Source: an uncultured Oscillospiraceae bacterium (GTDB taxonomy: Bacteria > Bacillota > Clostridia > Oscillospirales > Oscillospiraceae). From it: a stretch of DNA of 47,218 nt. The notes below the pieces were generated by a model. It did not search any database. It was not told where the DNA came from and saw only the letters and a program-made list of their open reading frames with translations. Made by a program: the position numbers and the translations under genes. This document shows positions 7,772-15,396 of the stretch, in pieces. The stretch covers positions 1 to 47,218 of the forward strand of contig CATABD010000011.1 of assembly GCA_949494735.1 (NCBI GenBank), in the 5' to 3' direction. Position 1 is the first letter of the stretch. Each line of letters begins with the position of its first letter.

Positions 7772-10335
7772 AGAATAAGACGACCCGATTCCTCCTTACC
7801 AGCCTCATCGGGGTAGCTCTGCTGTGCGTATGCGTGTTCGGGGTTTTTGCTGTTCATATGGGCAACCAGAGCGCCGTTACCATCAACCAGGTGGGAACGC
7901 TGTACATGTCCAGCATGAGCCAGCAGACCTCCGTTCATTTTGAGAGCATCATCGGGATACAGATGAACCAGCTGCGGGCGCTGGTGGGCACCATTCCCTC
8001 CGACGCCATTCATGAGGATAAAACCTTGCAGCAGCAGCTTATGGCCCAGGCCAAGGCCCGGGACTTTGAATACCTGGGCTTCTACGGCAGCGACGGCAGC
8101 TTTGAGATGCTCTACGGTTCCCAGCTCACCGTCACCGATCCGAAACCCTTCCTGGACTCGCTGAACAAGAACCAGGAGAAGGTGGCCATTGGAACAAATG
8201 CTCAGGGCCAAAAGGTGGTTTTGCTGGGGATGCCGTCCCCCCATCCGCCCACGCCGGAGCACGACTGCGCCGCCCTGGTGGCAGGGTTGCCCGTGTCCTA
8301 CATCAGCGACAATCTCTCCCTGGAGGAGAACAGCGAGCGGGCTTATTCCTTCATCATCCGGCGGGACGGTTCCTTCGTGATCCGCAGCAACAACGCCTAC
8401 CGCAACAACTATTTTGAGCGGGTGCGGGTGCTCTACGAGGACGTAAACGGCCTTACGGCGGAGGAGTACCTTGAGGAGCTGAACGCCGCCATGGTGGAGG
8501 GGATTGACTACTCCAACGAGTTCACCATGGGAGGGGAGCGCTACCACCTCTACTGTACCCACCTGCCCTATTCCGAGTGGTTCCTGCTCACCTTCCTGCC
8601 ATACGGCTCTATGGACTCTATCGTTACCGGCTTCAGCCATGAGTGGAGCAGCCTGACTATCCTCAGCGGCACAATTATCCTTACCGCTCTGCTTCTGGTC
8701 TTTTACAAGTACTATGGACTGACCCGGAAGCAGCTGCGGGAGGTGGAGGAGGCCCGCCAGGCCGCCGAGGCCGCCCAGAAGGAGGCCGAGCACGCCAACC
8801 GGGCCAAGAGCGAGTTCCTGTCCAATATGAGCCACGATATCCGCACCCCCATGAACGCTATCGTGGGCATGACGGCTATCGCCACCGCCAATATCGACGA
8901 TACCCAGCAGGTGCACAACTGCCTGAAGAAGATCGCCCTGTCCAGCAAGCATCTGCTGGGCCTGATCAACGATGTGCTGGATATGTCCAAAATTGAGAAC
9001 GGCAAGATGACGCTGAATATGGACCAGGTATCCCTGCGTGAGGTGACGGACAGCATTGTGGCCATCTGCCAGCCCCAGGTAAAGGCCAAGAACCAGCAGT
9101 TTGATGTGTTTATCCATGACATTTCCACGGAAAACGTGCTGTGTGACAGCGTACGTCTCAACCAGGTGCTGCTCAACCTGCTGTCCAACGCCATCAAGTT
9201 TACCCCGGAGGGCGGGGAGATCCATATGGCCCTCTTCGAGGAGGCCTCCCCCAAGGGGGACGGCTTCGTGCGCATCCACATCGAAGTCAGGGACACCGGC
9301 ATCGGCATGTCCCAGGATTTCCAGAAGCATATATTCGATTCCTTTGCCCGGGAGGACAGCGCCCGGGTCCACCGCACGGAGGGCACCGGCCTTGGCATGG
9401 CCATTACCAAGTACATCGTGGTGGACGCCATGGGCGGCACCATTGAGATGGATAGCAAGCAGGGCAGGGGCACCCGGTTCTCCGTGACCCTGGATCTGGA
9501 AAAGGCACAGGTGATGGAGGAGGATATGGTCCTTCCCAACTGGAATATGCTGGTGGTAGACGATGACCGGCAGCTGTGCGAGTCCACGGTGTCCGCCTTG
9601 GGCTCCATTGGCATCAGCGCGGAGTGGACCCTGGACGGAGAGAGTGCCGTGGACATGGTGGTCAAGCGCCGCCGCCGCGGGGACGACTACCAGATTATCC
9701 TGCTGGATTGGAAGCTGCCCGGTATGGACGGCATTGCCACCGCCCGCAGCATTCGGCAGGAGCTGGGGGATAAGGTGCCCATCCTGCTCATCTCGGCCTA
9801 CGACTGGGGAGAGATCGAGGGAAAAGCCAAAGAGGCGGGGATCACAGGGTTTATCTCCAAGCCGCTGTTCAAGTCCACCCTGTTTAACAGCCTGCGCCAG
9901 TTTGCGCAGCCGCTCCAGGAGGGAGAAAAGCCGCCGGAGCAAAAGGGCCCGGATCTGCGGGGCCGGAGGGTGCTGGTGGCGGAGGACAACGAACTGAATT
10001 GGGAGATTGCCTCTGAGCTGCTCAGCGCCGAGGGGCTGGAGCTCACTTGGGCGGAAAACGGCCAGACCTGTGTGGAGATGTTTGAGCAGTCTCCTGTTGG
10101 TTATTTTGAGGCCATCCTCATGGATATCCGTATGCCGGTGATGGGGGGCTATGAGGCGACCCAGGTCATCCGGACCTTGGAGCGGCCGGACAAGGATCTG
10201 CCCATTATCGCAATGACGGCGGATGCCTTTGCCGAGGATGTGAAGCGTTCCCTGGATTGCGGCATGGATGCCCATATTGCCAAGCCGATTGACGTGCAGG
10301 AGGTCTTGCGGCTGTTGGACAAGTATCTGAAATAA
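7768..10335 (+). CDS. Hybrid sensor histidine kinase with two receiver domains
   Basis: An 855-residue membrane protein. A membrane helix at about residues 8-29 and a second at about 295-315 enclose an extracytoplasmic sensor of about 265 residues, possibly Cache-like. A coiled coil (about 320-350) leads into HisKA with MSHDIRTPMN, phosphorylated histidine H356. The ATPase domain follows with NLLSNAIKFTPEGG, DTGIGM and GTGLGM. Two receivers follow: one with D647 (LLDWKLPGMDG) and one with D786 (MDIRMPVMGG). With the HPt and c-di-GMP protein it forms a complete phosphorelay. The signal it detects is not evident. It ends in a strong terminator. Confidence 0.92.
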   Translation: MKNKTTRFLLTSLIGVALLCVCVFGVFAVHMGNQSAVTINQVGTLYMSSMSQQTSVHFESIIGIQMNQLRALVGTIPSDAIHEDKTLQQQLMAQAKARDFEYLGFYGSDGSFEMLYGSQLTVTDPKPFLDSLNKNQEKVAIGTNAQGQKVVLLGMPSPHPPTPEHDCAALVAGLPVSYISDNLSLEENSERAYSFIIRRDGSFVIRSNNAYRNNYFERVRVLYEDVNGLTAEEYLEELNAAMVEGIDYSNEFTMGGERYHLYCTHLPYSEWFLLTFLPYGSMDSIVTGFSHEWSSLTILSGTIILTALLLVFYKYYGLTRKQLREVEEARQAAEAAQKEAEHANRAKSEFLSNMSHDIRTPMNAIVGMTAIATANIDDTQQVHNCLKKIALSSKHLLGLINDVLDMSKIENGKMTLNMDQVSLREVTDSIVAICQPQVKAKNQQFDVFIHDISTENVLCDSVRLNQVLLNLLSNAIKFTPEGGEIHMALFEEASPKGDGFVRIHIEVRDTGIGMSQDFQKHIFDSFAREDSARVHRTEGTGLGMAITKYIVVDAMGGTIEMDSKQGRGTRFSVTLDLEKAQVMEEDMVLPNWNMLVVDDDRQLCESTVSALGSIGISAEWTLDGESAVDMVVKRRRRGDDYQIILLDWKLPGMDGIATARSIRQELGDKVPILLISAYDWGEIEGKAKEAGITGFISKPLFKSTLFNSLRQFAQPLQEGEKPPEQKGPDLRGRRVLVAEDNELNWEIASELLSAEGLELTWAENGQTCVEMFEQSPVGYFEAILMDIRMPVMGGYEATQVIRTLERPDKDLPIIAMTADAFAEDVKRSLDCGMDAHIAKPIDVQEVLRLLDKYLK

Positions 10336-10340
10336 GCCAG

Positions 10341-10376
10341 ACGGCCCCCGGTGAAAACCGGGGGCCGTTGATTTTT
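10341..10376 (+). terminator. Intrinsic terminator of the phosphorelay operon
   Basis: A perfect 12-bp stem, ACGGCCCCCGGT at 10341-10352 with its complement at 10357-10368, capped by a GAAA loop and followed by TGATTTTT. Confidence 0.95.
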
Positions 10377-10544
10377 GGCTGGTCCCGCCGCATATCGGAC
10401 GTGCCGGAGGAAATAGGGTGGAGGCAGGGGAGGGTGCAGGGTGCCGCGCACCATTCCCCGCCGCCCCACATAGATTGAAGGGAAACGAGAGGCAGCCCTG
10501 CCGGGCAGCGGCGGGCGGCGCCGAAACTTGGAGGAGGCTTCAGG

Positions 10545-10819
10545 ATGCCCAATATTCGATATTTTCTGGGCGGCAATACGCCCGCAGGTTTTTATTCCCT
10601 CTATCATCAGCTGTCCGATGCGGACCGGCTGCGGGCTCTGTATATCATCAAGGGCGGGCCGGGAAGCGGCAAATCCACCCTGATGCGCCGCGTGGAGCGC
10701 CACGCCCAAGCAGCCGGACTGGAGACGCAGCAAGTGCTGTGTTCCGGTGACCCGGACTCGCTGGACGCGCTGATCCTGCCCCAATTGGGGGCGGCGCTGG
10801 TGGATGGGACGGCGCCCCA
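10545..10819 (+). pseudogene. P-loop ATPase, N-terminal fragment interrupted by the integrative element
   Basis: The first 91 residues plus a partial codon of a P-loop NTPase. The start ATG has GGAGGAGG upstream. The Walker A GGPGSGKST is at about residues 37-45, after an N-terminus (RYFLGGNTPAGFYSLY) typical of PRK06851-like ATPases of about 360 residues. The frame reads GTAP at 10806-10817 and then enters foreign DNA at 10820; the chance extension stops at 10862. The missing 268 residues lie at 22401-23207. Joining the two at the shared CA (10818-10819 with 22401-22402) makes a CAC codon and an unbroken 359-residue frame. The insertion removes nothing, so the gene should be restored on excision. 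The truncated product is unlikely to work. Confidence 0.9.
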
Positions 10820-10840
10820 GGGGGTGGTGACGGGAGGACA
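10815..10840. other. attL (left attachment site)
   Basis: CCCCA at 10815-10819 is shared with the right junction. To its right, GGTGGTGACGGGAGGACA (10823-10840) is the element half of the site. Its reverse complement matches 17 of 18 bases of the arm at 22380-22397. The central dinucleotide inferred from symmetry is CA at 10818-10819. Confidence 0.85.
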
Positions 10841-10868
10841 CTTTGGGGGACAAGCTGTTTGAAATGAC

Positions 10869-10882
10869 AGGCGTAACTGCTC
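10869..10882. repeat. 14-bp inverted repeat, left copy (partner at 20722-20735)
   Basis: AGGCGTAACTGCTC here is the exact reverse complement of the sequence at 20722-20735, which lies just downstream of the serine recombinase -10 box. The core ACTGCTC also occurs at 20697-20703. This suggests a common regulator or directionality-factor site at the left end and the integrase promoter. Confidence 0.55.
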
Positions 10883-11079
10883 ACCCTTCGGGCTTGGAGG
10901 CCCGGAGAAAAAAGGCCCTGAATAATGAAAGCAGCCGTTCCTCTTCAAGGACGGCTGCGCGGGAGGTGAAGATTGCAGATTGATTGCGAACGCTATGAAG
11001 AAAAAAGGACTTTTAAACGAAACAAATCAGGCAAAAACGCATGATTTACAAAGGTATGCAACCGGGGGATGGTAACTCG

Positions 11080-11101
11080 TCGGGTTATGAGCCCGATGAG
11101 C
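11080..11101 (-). other. Initiator-tRNA(Met) anticodon-arm fragment, probable tyrosine-integrase att remnant
   Basis: On the minus strand this reads GCTCATCGGGCTCATAACCCGA (split here: GCTCATCGGGC then TCATAACCCGA). It contains a CTCATAA anticodon loop (anticodon CAT) closed by the three G-C pairs diagnostic of initiator tRNA. From memory of bacterial tRNA-fMet it differs by one base across 22. No acceptor or T arm is present, so it is not a tRNA gene. On the plus strand the same hairpin (stem 11076-11084 with 11092-11100) is followed by CCTATTTTT and may also terminate transcription. Confidence 0.6.
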
Positions 11102-11154
11102 CTATTTTTCCATAAACTTTAACATTGAATATAGCAACCGATAATCGAACTTTT

Positions 11155-11183
11155 TTGTTTGATTGTCGGTTTTTTGATATACT
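11155..11183 (+). promoter_or_regulatory. Promoter of the tyrosine integrase
   Basis: TTGTTT at 11155-11160 and TATACT at 11178-11183 are 17 bp apart, with TGA directly before the -10 (extended -10). The leader to the ATG at 11253 is about 63 bases. Confidence 0.6.
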
Positions 11184-11252
11184 TTTCTAACCATAAATCA
11201 CGGTCAAATGGCCAAAAGAAATTGCAAGATAATTGCAGAAAGGAACATAACT

Positions 11253-12365
11253 ATGATAACAGGCAGACTGGTAGAAGTCAACGACAAATACTACGCGATC
11301 CTCAACTTAAAGCACCCGGATGGGCGGCGACTCCAGAAGCGGTTTGACCTGGAACTGCCTGTACCCAACAACAAACGGCGGGCCCAGGAAAAGCTGAACG
11401 CCCTGTGCGCGGAATACACCCGTAAGCAGCAGGTGGAGCAGAACCACCCCAACGTGGTGTTTATTGATTTCGCGCTGGCCTGGATTGAGAAACGCAAGCC
11501 GGAAATCTCCCCGTCCACCTACCGCAATTACAGACACATGGTAGAGCATCATATGCGCAACTGCTTTGGCGATATGCCGCTCCGGCAGATTTCCTTCTGG
11601 GATATTGAGGACTACTACAGTTTTCTTGAGTTCAATGGGCTGTCCAGCACCACTGCCCGGCACCACCACGCCCTGCTGAAGTGCGTTTTCCATGAGGCAC
11701 ACAGGCTGGGAATCATACAGGAGGATCCGACAGAGTTTTTGAAGGCACCCAAACGTCAACCTCCGAAGGTCAGCTATTACTCTTTGCCGGAAGCACAACA
11801 GCTGATCGAGGAGGTCAAGGGCACCAAACTGGAGGTGCCGGTCACGTTGTCGCTGGCCTACGGGTTTCGCCGCAGTGAGGCGCTGGGCCTGCGGTGGGAG
11901 GACATCGACTTTGAAGGGAACCGTATCGTTGTACGCCACACGGTAGTGGAGGGGATTGAGGAGGACGGCAGGCGGATCTTGGTGGAGAAGGACACCATGA
12001 AGGCCAGGGCGTCCCGCCGGACGGTGCCTCTGTTTGAGCCCATTACCACCATGCTGAAAGGCGAGTGGGAGAGAAAGAAAGGGCTGAACCCCACATTTGT
12101 CTGCTCCGACAGCAAGGGGCAGATGATGAAGCCAGATGTTCTGAGCCATGACTTCAAAAAGTTTCTGGCGGATCACGGCCTGCGGCATATTCGTTACCAG
12201 GATTTACGTCACAGCTGTGCCAGCTTACTGCTGGCAGCCCACGTCCCGCTGATCCAGGTGCAGCACTGGCTGGGGCATGGTTCCATGCTGACCACCGCAA
12301 ACCTATATGCCCATCTGGATCCCAGTTTGGTGGATGAGTGCGGGGAAGGGATCAAAAAAATTTAG
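11253..12365 (+). CDS. Tyrosine-type site-specific integrase
   Basis: A 370-residue recombinase. An N-terminal arm-binding region (residues 1-60), a core-binding SAM-like domain (about 65-160; PEISPSTYRNYRHMVEHHM) and a catalytic domain (about 170-365) are visible. Catalytic residues: R206 (GFRRSEALGL), R319 and H320 in YQDLRHS, LGHGS, and the nucleophile Y352 in TTANLYAHL. The usual first His of the HxLRH box is Q316 here. The ATG at 11253 is chosen because AAAGGA lies 8-9 bases upstream; the longer ATG at 11208 has no ribosome site. Since the element ends belong to the serine recombinase, this integrase is probably from an older nested element, perhaps one targeting tRNA-fMet. Confidence 0.92.
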   Translation: MITGRLVEVNDKYYAILNLKHPDGRRLQKRFDLELPVPNNKRRAQEKLNALCAEYTRKQQVEQNHPNVVFIDFALAWIEKRKPEISPSTYRNYRHMVEHHMRNCFGDMPLRQISFWDIEDYYSFLEFNGLSSTTARHHHALLKCVFHEAHRLGIIQEDPTEFLKAPKRQPPKVSYYSLPEAQQLIEEVKGTKLEVPVTLSLAYGFRRSEALGLRWEDIDFEGNRIVVRHTVVEGIEEDGRRILVEKDTMKARASRRTVPLFEPITTMLKGEWERKKGLNPTFVCSDSKGQMMKPDVLSHDFKKFLADHGLRHIRYQDLRHSCASLLLAAHVPLIQVQHWLGHGSMLTTANLYAHLDPSLVDECGEGIKKI

Positions 12366-12411
12366 CGCAGACTGTTTTGCGCCAAAGCAAATGCTGTGAG
12401 CCATATTCTCC

Positions 12412-12440
12412 TTGACGCGCCCTGCGATGGCGAGTAAGAT
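12412..12440 (+). promoter_or_regulatory. Promoter of the RNA-end cassette
   Basis: TTGACG at 12412-12417 and TAAGAT at 12435-12440 with a 17-bp spacer, about 45 bp upstream of the first cassette gene and after the integrase stop. It would let the three genes be expressed independently of the integrase. Confidence 0.55.
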
Positions 12441-12484
12441 TCTCTTATAAGGCTATTTAACGCATCAAATGGGGGGCGGTCGTC

Positions 12485-12982
12485 ATGGAAATTACCGAAC
12501 AAGAAAAGCAGCGTATGAACGAAATATATTTTGCCCTGTCCACAAAGCAGGCGCAATTATTTCACGGGCTGTATCATCGTGTCTTTGAGCTGAGTACCGG
12601 TTTCTACAACGGCCACGAGCACCAGGCCCCGGACGGTACTTGGCAGACGGACTACTATCCCATCCCGGTGATTTCGGTAAAGGGCTTCTGCGATGTGGAA
12701 ATCAGCCCAGACGGCATCTCCGTCACTACGAAGAAAAAGCGAAAGGATGCGCTGGACTACTCCTTTGAGAAACTGAAGGGCTATTCGTATGAGGCTTTTG
12801 GCGTGGAGGGCTATCTGGACACCTTCTACCGGGACGGCATGACCGTCGCAGAAATGAAGGAGAACATTTCTCACAGCAAGGAGCGGGAAATCGGCTTCTG
12901 CTTCTCCTTGCCCTGGGACATCGACGGGGAGGCCATGTATGAGTTCGCGAAGCTGCTCCGGCAGGAGGGCTTCTACTATTGA
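12485..12982 (+). CDS. 165-residue unknown protein, first gene of the RNA-end cassette
   Basis: I do not recognise a family. The protein is soluble, with an acidic, helical start (MEITEQEKQRMNEIYFALS), a central beta-rich part (PIPVISVKGFCDVEISPDGISVTTKKKRKDA; split in reading as VKGFCDVEIS and DGISVTTKKK), and a C-terminal helical region ending EFAKLLRQEGFYY. There is no signal peptide or membrane helix. The ribosome site is weak (GGGGGCGG about 8 bases upstream). The next gene, an RlaP-like nucleotidyltransferase, starts 12 bp after its stop, so the two are almost certainly co-translated. By position it could be a partner or regulatory subunit of the nucleotidyltransferase, or an inhibitor-like small partner. 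That role is inference only. Confidence 0.7.
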   Translation: MEITEQEKQRMNEIYFALSTKQAQLFHGLYHRVFELSTGFYNGHEHQAPDGTWQTDYYPIPVISVKGFCDVEISPDGISVTTKKKRKDALDYSFEKLKGYSYEAFGVEGYLDTFYRDGMTVAEMKENISHSKEREIGFCFSLPWDIDGEAMYEFAKLLRQEGFYY

Positions 12983-12994
12983 GGGGGTGACCCT

Positions 12995-13996
12995 ATGAAT
13001 ATTCTGGATAGGCCGGAATACGGTTTTTTGAAAACCGGCCCGCATCTGGGGAAGAACATCATCTTCCTCACCTACGGCGGCAGCTACGCCTACGGCACCA
13101 ACGTGGAGGGCTCCGATATCGATATCCGGGGCTGTACCTTGAACAGTAAGGTGGATCTGCTGGGCATGGGTGATTTTGAACAGGTGGTGGACACGGAAAC
13201 GGACACCACCGTGTACTCCTTCAACAAGCTCCTGGACCTGCTCATCAACTGCAACCCAAACACCATCGAACTGCTGGGCTGCAAGCCGGAGCATTATTTC
13301 ATGCTGAGCCCCATCGGGAAGCAGCTTATCGACCGGCGCAAGCTGTTCCTGTCCCAGCGGGCCATCAGTTCCTTCGGCGGCTATGCGGGCCAGCAGCTTC
13401 GGCGGCTGGAAAACGCCCTGGCCCACGATGCCTACCCCGCCGAGGTGAAGGAGCGGCACATCAAAGGCTCCTGCGAGAACGCCATGCTCTCCTTCCGGGA
13501 GCAATACCGCACTTTTACCCCGGAGCAGATCAGACTGTCCGTGGGTGAGGCGGGCGGACGGCCCCAGGTGCTGGCGGATATTGCCATGGAGCGGGTGCCC
13601 CTGCGGGCCTTTACCGGGATGCTGGGCGAACTGGTGGAAATCACCCGGAATTACGACAAAATTCACTTCCGCAACAAAAAGAAGGACGACGCCCACCTGA
13701 ACAAGCACGCCATGCACCTGATCCGGCTCTACCTCATGTGTCTGGACATTTTGGAGCGGGAGGAAATTGTCACCTTCCGGGAGAAGGACCACGACCTGCT
13801 GATGGATATCCGAAACGGGCGCTATCAGCGGGCGGATCACACCTTCAACGATGATTTTTATGACCTGATCAACGAGCTGGAGCGGCGGCTGGACTATGCC
13901 GCAAAATACACCTCCCTCCCGGAAGCGCCTGACATGGCCGCCATCGAGGCATTCCAGATGGAGGTCAACGAGAGGGTGGTGCGGGGTGAAATTTGA
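12995..13996 (+). CDS. RlaP-like nucleotidyltransferase (DNA polymerase beta superfamily)
   Basis: A 333-residue protein with the minimal nucleotidyltransferase signature at the N-terminus: GGSYAYGTN (28-36), then SDIDIRG (40-46), giving catalytic aspartates D41 and D43. The rest is helical and contains a substrate region around residues 85-110 (NCNPNTIELLG) typical of the PF10127/RlaP-like group. That family has been linked to RNA repair in comparative genomics. The context supports this: its stop overlaps by 11 bp the start of a CCA-adding enzyme. The likely reaction is transfer of a nucleotide to an RNA (or protein) end, but the substrate is unknown. The gene is GC-rich and host-like in codon use. 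Confidence 0.8.
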   Translation: MNILDRPEYGFLKTGPHLGKNIIFLTYGGSYAYGTNVEGSDIDIRGCTLNSKVDLLGMGDFEQVVDTETDTTVYSFNKLLDLLINCNPNTIELLGCKPEHYFMLSPIGKQLIDRRKLFLSQRAISSFGGYAGQQLRRLENALAHDAYPAEVKERHIKGSCENAMLSFREQYRTFTPEQIRLSVGEAGGRPQVLADIAMERVPLRAFTGMLGELVEITRNYDKIHFRNKKKDDAHLNKHAMHLIRLYLMCLDILEREEIVTFREKDHDLLMDIRNGRYQRADHTFNDDFYDLINELERRLDYAAKYTSLPEAPDMAAIEAFQMEVNERVVRGEI

Positions 13997-15332
13997 CATT
14001 CCCGCCGGGGCGCGACAAGTTCTCCAAACGCTGACTGCGGCGGGCCATGAAGCCTATCTGGTGGGTGGCTGCGTGCGGGATCTCCTGCGGGGTGTGGAGC
14101 CCCACGACTGGGATATCTGCACCTCCGCCCTCCCAGAGGAGACGGAGTCTTGCTTTGCCGGACAGCGGATCATTGAGACCGGATTAAAGCACGGCACCGT
14201 CACCGTGCTGATGGAGGGTAAGCCCTACGAGATCACCACCTACCGCACGGAGGGGCCCTACTCCGACCGCCGGCGGCCGGACTATGTGCGTTTTGTCCCC
14301 AATTTGAGGGAGGACTTAGCCCGCCGGGACTTCACCATGAACGCCATCGCTATGGACTTGGACGGGAACCTGCGCGATCCCTTCGGCGGTGCGGAGGACA
14401 TCAAATGCGGGCTGATCCGCTGTGTGGGTGAGCCGGATCAGCGCTTCCAGGAGGACGGCCTGCGGGTGATGCGGGCCCTGCGGTTCGGGGCCGCATTCGG
14501 CTATGCTATTGAGGAGCGCACCGCCCGGGCCGTCCACGAGAACCGGGCCATGCTGGATCGGGTGGCGGCGGAGCGGATCAATGTGGAGCTGCGCAAGCTG
14601 CTGGTGGGGCCGAACGCCGGGGACGTTCTGCGGCAGTACCCGGACGTGTTCTGCCGGTTCTGGCCGGAATTGGAACCGTTGGCGGCGCTGGAGCAGCACA
14701 ACCCCTGGCACTGCTGGGGCGGCTGGGAGCATACCATCCGCGCTCTGGAGGCGGCCCCCGCCGATGTGACCCTGCGGCTGGCCATGCTGCTCCACGACAT
14801 CGGCAAGCCCGCCTGCAAGTCCACCGACGAACAGGGTATCGACCACTTCTACGGCCACCCGGCCGTCAGCGCCAAACTGGCGGACGAGATGCTCCGGGCG
14901 CTGAAATTTGACAACAAGACCCGGGGGCGGGTGGTCTTGCTGGTGGAGCGCCACGACGCGCAGCTGCCGCCCAGGAGCCAGGTCATCCGGCGCTGGCTCA
15001 ACCGTCTGGGGCCGGGGGCGTTCTTTCAGCTTCTGGAGGTCAAGCGGGCGGATAATATGGGGCAAGCCCTGGAAAAGGTGAAAAACTGTTTAGCTGAGCT
15101 GGACGTAATTAACAGTAAAGCGGAACAGATTCTGGCGGAAGGGCAGTGCTTCACGTTGAAAGATTTAACCGTGAACGGCTGGGATGTAGTTTCGGCAGGT
15201 ATCGAACCCGGACCAGAAGTGGGGCAAGTACTCAATGGATTATTGGAACAGGTGCTCAGTGGGAATGTGCCAAACGAACGAAGCGCATTATTAAAGCTGT
15301 TGAATTGCAAGTCAATGAATAGCCCCAAGTAA
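13986..15332 (+). CDS. cca: CCA-adding tRNA nucleotidyltransferase / poly(A) polymerase family with HD domain
   Basis: A 448-residue class II enzyme. The head carries LVGGCVRDLLRG (25-36) and DWD at 41-43 as the catalytic metal ligands. RRDFTMNA, DPFGG, LRVMRALRF and ERINVELRKLL follow in family order. An HD domain has H270-D271 in MLLHDIGKP, which in this family can hydrolyse 2',3'-cyclic or 2'-phosphates. The start is GTG at 13986, reading MKFDIPAG, overlapping the upstream stop by 11 bp. Together with the RlaP-like gene this makes an RNA 3'-end repair pair within a mobile element, separate from any housekeeping cca gene. The family also includes poly(A) polymerases, which sequence reading alone does not separate. 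Confidence 0.88.
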   Translation: MKFDIPAGARQVLQTLTAAGHEAYLVGGCVRDLLRGVEPHDWDICTSALPEETESCFAGQRIIETGLKHGTVTVLMEGKPYEITTYRTEGPYSDRRRPDYVRFVPNLREDLARRDFTMNAIAMDLDGNLRDPFGGAEDIKCGLIRCVGEPDQRFQEDGLRVMRALRFGAAFGYAIEERTARAVHENRAMLDRVAAERINVELRKLLVGPNAGDVLRQYPDVFCRFWPELEPLAALEQHNPWHCWGGWEHTIRALEAAPADVTLRLAMLLHDIGKPACKSTDEQGIDHFYGHPAVSAKLADEMLRALKFDNKTRGRVVLLVERHDAQLPPRSQVIRRWLNRLGPGAFFQLLEVKRADNMGQALEKVKNCLAELDVINSKAEQILAEGQCFTLKDLTVNGWDVVSAGIEPGPEVGQVLNGLLEQVLSGNVPNERSALLKLLNCKSMNSPK

Positions 15333-15346
15333 CGCACTATTTAAAG

Positions 15347-15376
15347 AACCGCAGATGCCTGTGCATCTGCGGTTCT
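15347..15376. terminator. Bidirectional terminator between convergent cca and DRT1
   Basis: A perfect 13-bp stem (GAACCGCAGATGC at 15347-15359 with 15364-15376) and a CTGT loop. The T-rich tail (TTTAAAT) is on the minus-strand side, so it mainly serves the reverse transcriptase operon. Confidence 0.85.
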
Positions 15377-15396
15377 CACAGCATCGGTATCTATGG

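Larger units (their letters stand above)
10841..11252. other. Non-coding left end of the element
   Basis: No credible gene. It contains a 14-base sequence (10869-10882) repeated inverted at the recombinase promoter, an 8-bp hairpin (GCAGCCGT 10931-10938 with 10951-10958), an initiator-tRNA-like arm (11080-11101), and an imperfect stem at about 11138-11169 followed by a T run. The latter overlaps the integrase -35 box and could be a terminator that insulates the integrase from outside transcription. Confidence 0.6.

Noticed and set aside
7717-10275. 852-codon open frame on the minus strand opposite the hybrid kinase
   Set aside because: Shadow frame; the plus-strand frame has all kinase and receiver motifs.
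10820-10862. Extension of the ATPase N-terminal fragment as a genuine 105-residue protein
   Set aside because: The last 14 codons come from element DNA, and the family sequence resumes exactly at 22401.
11080-11101. Complete tRNA-Met gene
   Set aside because: Only the anticodon arm is present; D, T and acceptor arms cannot be built from the flanks.
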